64,000 nt of DNA. Origin: Rahnella sp. AA (GTDB taxonomy: Bacteria; Pseudomonadota; Gammaproteobacteria; Enterobacterales; Enterobacteriaceae). A program made the translations under genes and the position numbers. The notes below the pieces were generated by a model. That model did not search any database, had not been told where the DNA came from, and saw nothing but the letters and a program-made list of their open reading frames with translations. Below, piece after piece: positions 31,764 to 41,967 of the stretch; position 1 is the first letter of the stretch, and every line of letters begins with the position of its first letter. The stretch spans positions 1-64,000 of the forward strand of contig NZ_PITQ01000005.1 in NCBI RefSeq assembly GCF_002834385.1, given 5' to 3'.

Positions 31764-33839
31764 ATGACGCTATGGCGAAGACTGTTCTATCATCCCGAAG
31801 TTAACTACGCGCTGCGCCAGACGCTGGTGTTGTGCCTGCCTGTCGGTATTTGCTGGCTGTTTGGCAATCTGCAAATGGGCCTGCTGTTTTCCCTGTGTCC
31901 GGCCTGCTGCAACGTCGCCGGTCTCGATACCCCGCACAAACGCTTTTTTAAACGCCTGATCGTCGGCGGTTCGCTGTTTGCCGTCAGCAGTATCCTTTTG
32001 CAGGTGATGCTCGAAAACTGGCACATTCCCCTGCCGCTCATCATGTTATCGCTGGCTTTGCTTCTCGGCGTCACGGGCGAAATCAGCCCGTTACACGCAC
32101 GCCTGTTGCCCGGCGCACTGGTGGCCACGATCTTTACGCTGAGTATGGTCGGCGTGAGGCCGATGTGGCAGGCGCCCGCGCTGTTTGCCGCCGGCACCGC
32201 CTGGTACGGGCTGTTTAACTGGGCGTGGTTCCGTATTTCCGAAGAACAGCCGATGCGCGAAACGCTCAGCCAGCTGTATTTGCAGCTGGCCGATTATTTC
32301 GAAGCCAAGTACAGCCTGCTGACGCAACATACCGATCCGGAAACTGCCCTTCCGCCACTGCTCAAACGTCAGCAGCAGGTTATCGACCTGATTGCGTTGT
32401 TGTATCAGCAACTGCATATGCTGCCGCAGCACGGACATCATCATCACCACAAGCGGCTGTTTCAACGCTTTCAGGTCGCGCTCGATTTGCAGGAACACAT
32501 CACGGTCAGCCTGCATCAGCCGGAAGAAGTGCAGAAACTGGTGGAAGAAAGCCACGCCGAGGCGGTGATCCGCCGGAATGCGCAGGTAATTTCCGCCCGT
32601 CTGCGCGTGATTGCGGACGATATTCTCTACCATCGTCTTTCCGAACGTTTCACCATGGCGAATGAGCTGGCGGCACTGGAAAAAATCGCGGCGCAGAACC
32701 CGCAGAATCCGGTCGGCCAGTTCTGTTATTACCATTTCAGCCGCATTGCCCGGCTTTTGCGGACACAGCGCCCGCTGTACCGCCGTGACCTGATGAACTC
32801 CCAGCCGCGCCTGCCGTTCTGGCCTGCGGTGAAAAGCTACCTGTCCTTTAAATCCTCCGCCCTGCGCAATGCCGCGCGTCTCGGGCTGATTCTGGCGATA
32901 GGCAGCAGCCTCGGTCTGTTCTTTAATCTGCCGAAACCTTACTGGATTTTGCTGACCATCATGCTGGTCAGCCAGAACGGTTATAACGCTACGCGTGTGC
33001 GCATCCAGCACCGTGCGCTCGGTACATTGGCTGGCCTGCTGATTGCCGCCGGATTACTGAAACTGGAACTGCCGGAAGGCATCACGCTGATTTGTATGCT
33101 GGTGGTTACGCTGGTGTCATATACGGTACTGCGCAAAAACTACGGTCTGGCGATGGTCGGTATGACGGTGACCGCCGTGTATACGTTGCAGTTGCTGGCA
33201 ATGAACGGCATCCATTTTCTGGTTCCGCGGCTTATCGACACGCTGATTGGCTGCGCGCTGGCCTTTGGCGGAACCATCTGGCTGTGGCCGCAATGGCAAA
33301 GCGGCCTGATGCGCCAGAACGCCCATCAGGCGCTGGAAACCTATCAGGACGCCATCCGGCTGATTCTGCAGGAAAACCCCGATCCCTCTAAACTTGCGTA
33401 CACCCGAATGCAGGTGAATCAGGCGCACAACAAGCTGTTCACCTCGCTGAGCCAGGCGATGCAGGAACCGGGTTTTAACTCGCATTATCTGGCGGATATG
33501 CGTTTGTGGGTCACGCACAGCCAGTTTGTCGTTGAGCACATCAACGCGATGACCATTCTCGCGCGCGAGCATTACATGCTGCCGGAAAGACTGGCGACGG
33601 AGTATTTGCAGACCTGCGAAATCGCACTACAAAGCTGTCAGCAGCGGTTGCTTTACGACGGGCCTGGCAGTGAGAACAATCTGTTTAATGCACCGGAGCT
33701 GCACCCGGATATGCCGTTGACTGAAATGGAGCGCCATCTGCGGAGGGTGATTTCACATCTGAGTGTGATGCATACCATTTCGTCACTGGCGTGGAAGCAG
33801 AGACCACATCACGGGATCTGGCTGACGCGGCGGGCGTAA
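31764..33839 (+). CDS. yhfK: FUSC/YccS-type inner-membrane protein YhfK
   Basis: A 691-residue membrane protein of the FUSC/YccS family, close to the E. coli length of 696. There are two clusters of membrane helices (about residues 15-155 and 375-510) and two large soluble, helix-rich cytoplasmic segments. The first contains a HGHHHHH-type histidine stretch near residue 225. Relatives include aromatic-acid exporters such as AaeB, but the YhfK substrate is unknown. It follows the crp terminator after 17 nt and converges on argD across the repeat region. Confidence 0.9.
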   Translation: MTLWRRLFYHPEVNYALRQTLVLCLPVGICWLFGNLQMGLLFSLCPACCNVAGLDTPHKRFFKRLIVGGSLFAVSSILLQVMLENWHIPLPLIMLSLALLLGVTGEISPLHARLLPGALVATIFTLSMVGVRPMWQAPALFAAGTAWYGLFNWAWFRISEEQPMRETLSQLYLQLADYFEAKYSLLTQHTDPETALPPLLKRQQQVIDLIALLYQQLHMLPQHGHHHHHKRLFQRFQVALDLQEHITVSLHQPEEVQKLVEESHAEAVIRRNAQVISARLRVIADDILYHRLSERFTMANELAALEKIAAQNPQNPVGQFCYYHFSRIARLLRTQRPLYRRDLMNSQPRLPFWPAVKSYLSFKSSALRNAARLGLILAIGSSLGLFFNLPKPYWILLTIMLVSQNGYNATRVRIQHRALGTLAGLLIAAGLLKLELPEGITLICMLVVTLVSYTVLRKNYGLAMVGMTVTAVYTLQLLAMNGIHFLVPRLIDTLIGCALAFGGTIWLWPQWQSGLMRQNAHQALETYQDAIRLILQENPDPSKLAYTRMQVNQAHNKLFTSLSQAMQEPGFNSHYLADMRLWVTHSQFVVEHINAMTILAREHYMLPERLATEYLQTCEIALQSCQQRLLYDGPGSENNLFNAPELHPDMPLTEMERHLRRVISHLSVMHTISSLAWKQRPHHGIWLTRRA

Positions 33840-33841
33840 CA

Positions 33842-33867
33842 GGGGGAGATCCCCTTTTATATCCCCC
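33842..33867 (+). terminator. Possible terminator after yhfK
   Basis: Right after the yhfK stop, GGGGGA (33842-33847) can pair with TCCCCC (33862-33867). Alternatively GGGG pairs with CCCC (33851-33854) and is followed directly by TTTT. Either form could end yhfK transcription. The T-run is short, so strength is uncertain. Confidence 0.5.
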
Positions 33868-33879
33868 GTTTGAGGGTTG

Positions 33880-34166
33880 GATCGAGAAGGTTTCGGTTTC
33901 TCACTCGCCGTGGGGCTGGATCGAGAAAGTTTCGGTTTTTCATGTGCAGTGATCACTTAGTCAGCTGCGCCGAAACCGACAAAGAGGGAGGAAAGCGCCT
34001 CCCTCTTTGATCTCCCACGCTTTTTTCACTGCGCGCTCCGCTCGCTGGCTATGTTTCAGGAACAATGGCGATTGCCGCGAAATCTTGCCGCTGCGCGGTA
34101 CCTTCATTTCGGTCTTCGAGCCTTTCGTCTCGAAACACTCATTCAGCAAGCTTTCTGATAGCGGCT
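33880..34166 (+). repeat. Left arm of a long inverted repeat
   Basis: Read on the plus strand this arm begins GATCGAGAAGGTTTCGG and holds a second, related unit GATCGAGAAAGTTTCGG at about 33919. Then come TTTTTCATGTGCAGTGATC, GCGCCGAAACCGAC, a perfect hairpin, GCTGGCTATGTTTCAGGA (34044-34061), ATTGCCGC and GCCGCTGCGCGGT. Every one of these blocks recurs in the same order on the minus strand in the right arm. By eye the first 100 nt differ at roughly 15 positions. Similarity fades beyond about 34120. The arm lies in the 3' flank of yhfK, in the same sense as that gene. Confidence 0.85.
33981..34008 (+). other. Perfect 11-bp hairpin in the left repeat arm
   Basis: AAAGAGGGAGG (33981-33991) pairs perfectly with CCTCCCTCTTT (33998-34008) around the loop AAAGCG. 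It is the equivalent of the hairpin at 34391-34421 in the other arm, but with different bases in the stem. Confidence 0.9.
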
Positions 34167-34216
34167 AAAGGTTTTTTAATTCAGCTCACAGTTGACTTGC
34201 GAATTACATAGCCAGT

Positions 34217-34523
34217 GGCCGCTTTCAAAACGACGTCGAGTGAGGAGTGAGAGACAGCGAGAGTCTTTTTTCGAGCAGGCTCGAACCCGAGGCGAGAGCA
34301 CCGCGCAGCGGCGACGTTTGCGGCAATAGATGTGGCTCCTGAAACATAGCCAGCCAGCGGCAGCGCTTGTTTGAAAAAGCGGGGAGAGATCCAAGAGAGG
34401 GAAAGCACTTCCCTCTCTTGGTCGGTTTCGGCGCGAGCCGCTGAGCGATCACCGCACATGAAAAACCGAAATATTCTCGGTCATAGCCCTCACGGTGAGT
34501 GAGAAACCGAAATATTCTCGATC
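34217..34523 (-). repeat. Right arm of the long inverted repeat
   Basis: Read on the minus strand from 34523 this arm begins GATCGAGAATATTTCGG, then a second unit ACCGAGAATATTTCGG, TTTTTCATGTGCGGTGATC, GCGCCGAAACCGAC, a perfect hairpin and GCTGGCTATGTTTCAGGA (34337-34354 on the plus strand). It continues with ATTGCCGC and GCCGCTGCGCGGT. It lies in the 3' flank of argD, in the same sense as argD. It is therefore both the inverted partner of the left arm and similarly placed relative to its own upstream gene. No terminal direct repeats or transposase were seen. Confidence 0.85.
34391..34421 (-). other. Perfect 13-bp hairpin in the right repeat arm
   Basis: CCAAGAGAGGGAA (34391-34403) pairs perfectly with TTCCCTCTCTTGG (34409-34421) around a 5-nt loop. 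It corresponds in position to the left-arm hairpin, but both strands of the stem have changed together, so pairing is preserved. Confidence 0.9.
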
Positions 34524-34558
34524 TATATATTCTTTTAAATAAAGCCGGCTGCTAAAGC

Positions 34559-35812
<1,254 letters not shown>

Positions 35813-35845
35813 TTACGATGAGCTGGAATTCACACCCACAATGAA

Positions 35846-35884
35846 TGTGAAAATATAATCACAAAATATGCATAAAAAATCACA
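35846..35884 (-). promoter_or_regulatory. Tandem ARG boxes (ArgR operator) upstream of argD
   Basis: Two 18-bp sequences, TGTGAAAATATAATCACA (35846-35863) and TATGCATAAAAAATCACA (35867-35884), each match about 16 of 18 positions of the ARG-box consensus. They are separated by exactly 3 bp, the spacing ArgR hexamers require. They lie 70-108 nt upstream of the argD start, where a promoter is expected. Repression by ArgR with arginine is therefore likely, as in E. coli argD. Confidence 0.82.
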
Positions 35885-35943
35885 CTCAGGCAAACGGAAA
35901 TCGCGCCTGTCGCGTAAGTAATTTTTACAATGAGATTAAGTGT

Positions 35944-36521
<578 letters not shown>

Positions 36522-36649
36522 TCATCCCGGTAAAGTCGAAAAATTTACCGGGCAATTCTACGTGTTTTTACACACAGGCTTCAGAAATTTTACCGGGATT
36601 CAAATTGAATAAGAAAAAAGGGCGCTGACATCTGCGCCCCTGATCCTGA

Positions 36650-37861
36650 TTATTCAACGGCAATCGGTTGATCGCTGACCTCAGTTTTGTGCTCGCCCTG
36701 CAACGTTTTCACCCTTTGCTCAAGCTGTTGAACCGCTTTTGCATCCGGCAGCAGAGAGTATTTCAGCTCAAACACGGTGCTCTGGCCAGGTTGCAGCTGT
36801 TTCACGCGGCCCTGCTTGCGCTCAATCGTCACCGGATACGCATAGTTGGTGCCCGGTTCAATACCGGTGACGTACCCCTGTTTCAGCGTGTCGGTGTTTT
36901 TCCACAGCGTCAGCAGCGGGAGCTGATGGGTGTCGAACTCAATCGATGCGCCTTTATCACCGGCTTTGTTGACGACGCCCGCGATGGTTTTACCCTGCGC
37001 ATCCGCCAGCGGCACCATGTTGAAGACCATTTCATCGAAGCCTTTGGTTGGCCCCGCGTAAGTCTGCCAGTCGGTCAGACCTTTTTTGGCGTAATCGTTG
37101 AACGGTGAAATGGATTTCAGCGGTGCAATAAAGCGCGCGCCCTGCTCAAGGATCGGCTGACCAAAGTTGCTGTGATAAATAATCTGGTAGTCGTGCGGAT
37201 AATCCGACTGGTTGGTGAGTTCATCGTGAATGGTCCACGACTGGCTACCCGGCACGTAACGCAGCTCGGTCCAGGTTTCCAGTTTGGCTTTCTTAAAGGT
37301 GTCTTCTTTGAGCAGCCCGCGCACGGTGATTTCGTACGGCGCTTTTTCTGCAATCTCCACCACGACTTTCGACGCTGGCGTGTTGCCTGCGCGGCCATGC
37401 AGTGTGTAGATCATGCCGTCAGCGGTCACCGGATGGCCGGTCCATTCAAAGCCGCAGCGCACCATCATTTCGTTGAAACCTTCCAGCCAGCCCACTCCGT
37501 TGCGGCTTTCCAGATTGATATACGCCGGGTTCACCACTTCCAGCACCGGCGAATCCCAACCCAGCCGGATGTTATCACCGGTGACATGCAACAAATCCAT
37601 GCCACGCGTCGGGCTCAGGGCAATGGTCAGCCCTTTGCTGGTGATCGTAATGACTTTAGACCCTTCCTGTTTACCGCCGTGCAATACTTTTTGTTCGATG
37701 CTGAAATCTGCACCGGCGATATTCAGCTTTTTGCTGTCAGTTTTCCAGTTTCCCAGTTCAGTACCGGCTTCAGCATCCGTCAGCACGATAGTTTGTGCGG
37801 CAGCCTGCCACGAAAAAAGCCCCATGACGATCCCGGTTACGAGTAATTTTTTCACATCCAC
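36650..37861 (-). CDS. Exported DUF4432/aldose-1-epimerase-like protein
   Basis: A 403-residue protein with a signal peptide (VKKLLVTGIVMGLFSWQAAA, cleavage near residue 22) and therefore probably periplasmic. The body resembles the galactose-mutarotase-like beta-sandwich family DUF4432. Visible are TRGMDLLHVTGDNIRLGWDS near residue 85, FNEMMVRCGFEWTGHP near 129, YTLHGRAGNTPASK near 152 and the later GIEPGTNYAYP. The C-terminus ends in a coiled, charged stretch (VQQLEQRVKTLQGEHK). It is a single gene with its own promoter region. A carbohydrate-epimerase or binding role is inferred from the fold only. Confidence 0.75.
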   Translation of the reverse strand: MDVKKLLVTGIVMGLFSWQAAAQTIVLTDAEAGTELGNWKTDSKKLNIAGADFSIEQKVLHGGKQEGSKVITITSKGLTIALSPTRGMDLLHVTGDNIRLGWDSPVLEVVNPAYINLESRNGVGWLEGFNEMMVRCGFEWTGHPVTADGMIYTLHGRAGNTPASKVVVEIAEKAPYEITVRGLLKEDTFKKAKLETWTELRYVPGSQSWTIHDELTNQSDYPHDYQIIYHSNFGQPILEQGARFIAPLKSISPFNDYAKKGLTDWQTYAGPTKGFDEMVFNMVPLADAQGKTIAGVVNKAGDKGASIEFDTHQLPLLTLWKNTDTLKQGYVTGIEPGTNYAYPVTIERKQGRVKQLQPGQSTVFELKYSLLPDAKAVQQLEQRVKTLQGEHKTEVSDQPIAVE

Positions 37862-38044
37862 TCCTTTTTGCTGAATTGATTTAGCCCAAAAGCAATTCAG
37901 CCTACAAATCCCGCAGGGCGAAAAACGTGACAGCCTTCAACTTGATCGGTTTTGCAGTAAAACCACCCGTCACAACGTGCTGAGAGTTGCAAAAAGTAAG
38001 ATGAAACAGGATCTGTTACAGAGAATAGTGAGAGGTCAGGCAGG

Positions 38045-38086
38045 GAAAAAGCACACAAAGCTGACGCGCTTCAGCTTTATGTGCTG
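38045..38086 (-). terminator. Rho-independent terminator of the HerA-like gene
   Basis: AGCACA plus AAAGCTGA (38050-38064, one C-A mismatch) pair with TCAGCTTT plus TGTGCT (38071-38085). On the minus strand the stem is followed by TTTTTCCC. It begins 12 nt after the stop of the gene at 38098. Confidence 0.85.
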
Positions 38087-38097
38087 AACAGAAGAGA

Positions 38098-39621
38098 TTA
38101 CTTTTTACGGCCCCCCATAATGGAGCCCAGAACACCGCGCAAAATTTGCCGCCCTAAATCACGGGCCATGCTTTTGGCCGCGACCTGCACCACGCCGTCG
38201 CGTTTACCGCCACGCGGGCCGGTGCTGCCGAACAGGATTTCATTGAGGCCGCCCATCAGGCCGCCGCCAGAATCTGTTTGCGCAGCGGGTTTAGCCGCGC
38301 CGCCCGTTTGCGGGGCTTCCACTGTGCCAAAACCCTGTGCGGTGATTTTTTCATACGCGGATTCACGATCCACGCTTTCTTCGTAACGGCCATACAACGG
38401 CGACTGGTTGATGGCTTTATTGCGCTCATCTTCGGCCAGCATGCCCATTTTCGATTCCGGGGCAATAACCATGGCGCGCTGCACAATTTCCGGCCGCCCT
38501 TTTTCGTCGAGGAAAGACACCAGCGCTTCGCCGACGCCCAGCTCGCTGATCGCCGTTTCCGCGTCAAACGCCGGATTCGCGCGCATAGTCTGCGCTGCGG
38601 CTTTCACCGCTTTCTGGTCGCGCGGCGTAAAGGCGCGCAAGGCGTGCTGAACCCGGTTGCCAAGCTGCCCGAGCACGCTGTCGGGAATATCCAGCGGGTT
38701 CTGCGTGACGAAGTAAATCCCGACGCCTTTGGAACGGATGAGACGCACCACCTGTTCGATTTTCGTCAGTAACGCTTCAGGCGCGTCATTGAACAACAGA
38801 TGTGCTTCATCAAAAAAGAACACCAGCTTCGGCTGTTCCGGGTCGCCCACTTCCGGCAGATGTTCGAACAGCTCCGCCAGCAGCCAGAGCAGGAAAACAG
38901 AATAGAGTTTGGGTTGATTAATCAGCTTATCTGCGGCCAGCAGATTGATGATCCCGTGACCGTTTTTATCGGTGCGCATCAGGTCGTTGATATCCAGCAT
39001 CGGCTCGCCGAAGAACTGATTCGCGCCCTGACCTTCCAGCGTCAGCAGGCCGCGCTGAATCGCCCCGATGGACGCCGTGGAAATATTGCCGTACTGCGTC
39101 TGGAACTGTTTGGCGTTTTCGCCGGTAAACTGCACCATGGCGCGCAAATCTTTCATGTCGAGCAGCAAAAGTCCGTTGTCATCGGCAATCTTGAAAACCA
39201 GCTGCAACACGCCGCTTTGCACGTCATTCAGATCCAGCAACCGCGCCAGCAATAACGGCCCGAGATCGGAAATCGTGGCGCGGATCGGATGGCCTTTTTC
39301 ACCGAAAATATCCCACGGGATAATGCTGCACGCCTGCGGCTGCCAGTCAGTGACGCCGATATTCTTCAGGCGCGCGGCAAGTTTTTCCGAAGGCACGCCT
39401 GGCGCGCCAATCCCCGATAAATCCCCTTTTACATCAGCGAGAAAAACCGGAATGCCGATACGCGAAAACTGTTCAGCCATGCGTTGCAGCGTGACCGTTT
39501 TCCCTGTGCCGGTCGCGCCGGTTATTAATCCATGCCGGTTCGCCAGCGCAGGCAGGATCACCAGATCCTGAACCGGCTGGCCTTCATTCATGGCTTTCGC
39601 AATCAGGCGGGGTTCGCTCAT
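38098..39621 (-). CDS. HerA/YjgR-type DUF853 ATPase
   Basis: A 507-residue cytoplasmic P-loop ATPase resembling E. coli YjgR and the HerA/FtsK-related family. Walker A is [13 protein letters not shown] at about residues 35-47 and Walker B is [13 protein letters not shown] near 266. [20 protein letters not shown] near 305 is the sensor region typical of the family. The C-terminus is Gly/Lys-rich. E. coli YjgR lies elsewhere on its chromosome, so the location differs. Its cellular role is unknown; the HerA relation suggests a DNA-translocating or chaperone-like hexamer. Confidence 0.85.
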   Translation of the reverse strand: MSEPRLIAKAMNEGQPVQDLVILPALANRHGLITGATGTGKTVTLQRMAEQFSRIGIPVFLADVKGDLSGIGAPGVPSEKLAARLKNIGVTDWQPQACSIIPWDIFGEKGHPIRATISDLGPLLLARLLDLNDVQSGVLQLVFKIADDNGLLLLDMKDLRAMVQFTGENAKQFQTQYGNISTASIGAIQRGLLTLEGQGANQFFGEPMLDINDLMRTDKNGHGIINLLAADKLINQPKLYSVFLLWLLAELFEHLPEVGDPEQPKLVFFFDEAHLLFNDAPEALLTKIEQVVRLIRSKGVGIYFVTQNPLDIPDSVLGQLGNRVQHALRAFTPRDQKAVKAAAQTMRANPAFDAETAISELGVGEALVSFLDEKGRPEIVQRAMVIAPESKMGMLAEDERNKAINQSPLYGRYEESVDRESAYEKITAQGFGTVEAPQTGGAAKPAAQTDSGGGLMGGLNEILFGSTGPRGGKRDGVVQVAAKSMARDLGRQILRGVLGSIMGGRKK

Positions 39622-39702
39622 TTCTTTTTCCTTGAAAGTGGGACGCGGGAACGCTCTTTAAAACCTATTAGTCAGGACAAGGGGCGTCAAGAAACACCCA
39701 AC

Positions 39703-39726
39703 AAAAAGCCTCCCGAAAGGAGGCTT
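39703..39726 (-). terminator. Rho-independent terminator of ppiA
   Basis: AGCCTCC (39707-39713) and GGAGGCT (39719-39725) form a 7-bp stem with a CGAAA loop. On the minus strand TTTTTG follows. It lies about 36 nt past the ppiA stop and also separates ppiA from the HerA-like gene. Confidence 0.9.
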
Positions 39727-39761
39727 AGATTCTTTGCTCAAAGGAACCGGAAAGCTGAACG

Positions 39762-40328
39762 TTATGGCAAGACTTTCGCAGACAGAATCACAATCGGCGT
39801 GGTCGGAACGTTCTGGTATGGCCCGACGTTGTCGGTTTTCACGGAAGACATTTTGTCTACTACGTCCATGCCTTTGATGACTTTACCGAAAACGGCATAG
39901 CCAAAATCACGCTGGCCGTGATCCAGAAACGCATTATCCGCCACATTGATGAAGAACTGGCTGGTGGCGCTGTCTTTATCCGCAGTACGGGCCATTGCAA
40001 CGGTACCCCGCAGGTTGCGCAGGCCGTTATCCGCTTCATTTTTGATTGGCGCCTTAGTCGCTTTCTGCTGCATATCCGCAGTAAAGCCGCCGCCCTGGAC
40101 CATGAACCCCGGGATCACGCGATGGAAAATGGTGTTGTTGTAGTAGCCACTCTGGGCGTAATCGACGAAGTTCTTAACAGAAACCGGTGCCTTCGCACTG
40201 TCGAGTTCCAGTTCGATATTCCCTGCTGAAGTGGTCAGCATGACATGGGTTTGGCCAGCGGCAAAAACCGGTGACATTGCAGACAGGGATAGCAGCGCAG
40301 TGAGGGCCACCAGGGTACGTTTAAACAT
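39762..40328 (-). CDS. ppiA: Periplasmic cyclophilin-type peptidyl-prolyl isomerase PpiA
   Basis: PpiA is a periplasmic prolyl isomerase (cyclophilin A). The 188-residue product from the ATG at 40328 has a signal peptide ([20 protein letters not shown]) with cleavage near residue 23. The cyclophilin core is [19 protein letters not shown] (residues 63-81), [10 protein letters not shown] and [10 protein letters not shown]. It lacks the tryptophan found in human cyclophilin. Length matches E. coli. It is a single gene flanked by its terminator and, upstream, codA. The frame open upstream to 40367 would mask the signal peptide. Confidence 0.95.
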   Translation of the reverse strand: MFKRTLVALTALLSLSAMSPVFAAGQTHVMLTTSAGNIELELDSAKAPVSVKNFVDYAQSGYYNNTIFHRVIPGFMVQGGGFTADMQQKATKAPIKNEADNGLRNLRGTVAMARTADKDSATSQFFINVADNAFLDHGQRDFGYAVFGKVIKGMDVVDKMSSVKTDNVGPYQNVPTTPIVILSAKVLP

Positions 40329-40472
40329 GTCGGTTCCTTTCTTGTGAATACAAACAACAGATCCCACTGATTCTAAAGAGCCTTTACGCTCAGCGCCAGA
40401 CCTTTACCTTTATTTACGCTGAGAATAAATATCCGATATATTTCAGAATATTACATCATGTTTTTCACAGTG

Positions 40473-41768
40473 TTAGCGGTTGAAATCCACCGGGTAATCT
40501 TTATCAAGATGGATGACCGTTTTCGCCGGTTCTGTTTGTGCGATAAGCCGGCCCTGACGGATAGAATATCGCACCGGCGTCTGGCGGCGGACAGCGTCAA
40601 AACCGCTCTGCGCAGGCAGGATCACCAGGCTCGCCGGATTGCCGCTTTTCAGCGCATAATCCGCCAGATTCATCGTTCGCGCGCTGTAGGTGGTAATCAG
40701 CTTCAGACCGTCGTCAATTTGCTGGTATCCCATCAGTTGGCAAACATGCAGCCCCATGTGCAAAACCTGCAACATATTGGCGGTGCCCAGCGGATACCAC
40801 GGATCAAAAACGTCATCGTGGCCAAAGCAGACGTTAATCCCCGCCTCCAGCATCTCTTTCACGCGCGTAATACCGCGACGTTTCGGGTAAGTATCAAAGC
40901 GCCCTTGCAGATGAATATTCACCAGCGGATTGGCAACAAAGTTGATACCTGACATTTTCAGCAGACGGAACAGCCGTGAGGTATACGCGCCGTTATATGA
41001 GTGCATCGCGGTGGTATGGCTGGCGGTGACGCGCTGGCCCATGTTTTCGCGCAGCGCCAGCGCCGCCACGGTTTCCACAAAACGCGATTGTTCGTCATCT
41101 ATTTCATCGCAATGCACGTCGATAAGCTTGTTGTATTTCTGCGCCAGCGCAAAGGTTTTGTGCAGCGATTCCACGCCATATTCACGGGTAAATTCAAAAT
41201 GCGGAATGGCGCCTGCGACGTCAGCGCCCAGCTTCAGCGCCTCTTCGAGCAGGGCTTCGCCGTCGGGATACGACATAATCCCTTCCTGCGGAAACGCCAC
41301 GATTTGCAGCGTAACCCACGGCGCGACTTCGGCTTTCACCTCCAGCATGGCTTTCAGCGCGGTCAGCGTCGGGTCGGAGACATCAACGTGCGTACGGACG
41401 TGCTGAATGCCGTTGGCAATCTGCCACCTGAGTGTCTGCCACGCGCGCTGTTTTACGTCTTCATGCGTGAGCAGCGCCTTGCGTTCTGCCCAGCGTTCGA
41501 TGCCTTCAAACAGCGTACCGGACTGGTTCCACGCGGGCTGACCGGCGGTTTGCGTCGTATCAAGGTGAATATGCGGTTCGATAAAAGGCGGGATCGCCAG
41601 CCCGCCTTCCGCATCAAGAATATGTTCACCCTGCGCATCATTTTGTGGCCGGGAGATGATCTGGCGAACCACGCCGTCTTCGATATCGATCTGCCACAAT
41701 CCTTCGCTGCCGGGCAGGCGTACGTTTTTGATGGTCCGTAAAAGGGTTTTCGTCACGCGTAACCTCAT
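40473..41768 (-). CDS. codA: Cytosine deaminase
   Basis: CodA converts cytosine to uracil and ammonia and also acts on isoguanine. The 431-residue metal-dependent amidohydrolase has the metal motif EPHIHLD near residue 64, [11 protein letters not shown] near 216, [12 protein letters not shown] near 248 and [13 protein letters not shown] near 315, all close to E. coli CodA. The permease gene codB, upstream of codA in E. coli, is not adjacent here. The gene is divergent from nirB, replacing tsgA. The ATG at 41768 lies in the gap shared with nirB; a start a few codons downstream cannot be excluded. Confidence 0.95.
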   Translation of the reverse strand: MRLRVTKTLLRTIKNVRLPGSEGLWQIDIEDGVVRQIISRPQNDAQGEHILDAEGGLAIPPFIEPHIHLDTTQTAGQPAWNQSGTLFEGIERWAERKALLTHEDVKQRAWQTLRWQIANGIQHVRTHVDVSDPTLTALKAMLEVKAEVAPWVTLQIVAFPQEGIMSYPDGEALLEEALKLGADVAGAIPHFEFTREYGVESLHKTFALAQKYNKLIDVHCDEIDDEQSRFVETVAALALRENMGQRVTASHTTAMHSYNGAYTSRLFRLLKMSGINFVANPLVNIHLQGRFDTYPKRRGITRVKEMLEAGINVCFGHDDVFDPWYPLGTANMLQVLHMGLHVCQLMGYQQIDDGLKLITTYSARTMNLADYALKSGNPASLVILPAQSGFDAVRRQTPVRYSIRQGRLIAQTEPAKTVIHLDKDYPVDFNR

Positions 41769-41867
41769 CGTTATAGAAAGTCGGTTTTAGAAAGCAATAG
41801 AAGAACAATAGCCTGAAAGTGTTTATAAATCGAAAGGTTACACAAAAACTCAATGAAATCAGTTAAA

Positions 41868-41883
41868 TACCACCTAAGGAGTA
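41868..41883 (+). promoter_or_regulatory. NarL/NarP site of the nirB promoter
   Basis: TACCACC-TA-AGGAGTA has the 7-2-7 inverted layout of NarL/NarP sites; the right half reads TACTCCT on the other strand, a full match to the heptamer consensus, and the left half is weaker. Its centre lies 28 bp upstream of the FNR box centre, the same distance as between -69.5 and -41.5 at E. coli nirB. Confidence 0.7.
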
Positions 41884-41896
41884 TATTGGGAGCGGC

Positions 41897-41910
41897 TTGA
41901 TTTGTATCAA
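41897..41910 (+). promoter_or_regulatory. FNR box of the nirB promoter
   Basis: TTGATTTGTATCAA is a perfect match to the FNR consensus TTGAT-N4-ATCAA. If its centre is at -41.5, transcription starts near 41945 and a TATGTT -10 box sits at 41932-41937. That places the nirB ATG 23 nt downstream. Anaerobic activation by FNR is the established mode for nirB. Confidence 0.88.
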
Positions 41911-41967
41911 TACCCCCTGTTACGCGCGGGTTATGTTTAGCCTCATAAAATCAAAATTGAGGCAATT

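Larger units (their letters stand above)
33840..34558. other. Gene-free region between convergent yhfK and argD, containing a large inverted repeat
   Basis: This 719-nt stretch has no credible gene. It starts with a G/C-run hairpin after yhfK, then holds two diverged inverted copies of a structured element (listed separately) around a centre near 34170-34215. The open frames of 60-90 codons on the minus strand lie wholly within the repeat and are probably by-products of it. Confidence 0.85.

Noticed and set aside
34181-34459. 92-codon and related minus-strand frames in the yhfK-argD gap
   Set aside because: They fall inside the inverted repeat arm; the matching left arm does not keep the frame, so coding is unlikely.
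33880-34523. Insertion sequence or MITE with target duplication
   Set aside because: No transposase, terminal inverted repeats with flanking direct repeats, or known IS ends were seen; called simply an inverted repeat.
35846-35863. TGTGAAAATATAATCACA as a CRP site
   Set aside because: CRP needs a 6-bp centre between TGTGA and TCACA; here it is 8 bp, and the sequence fits an ARG box in tandem with another.
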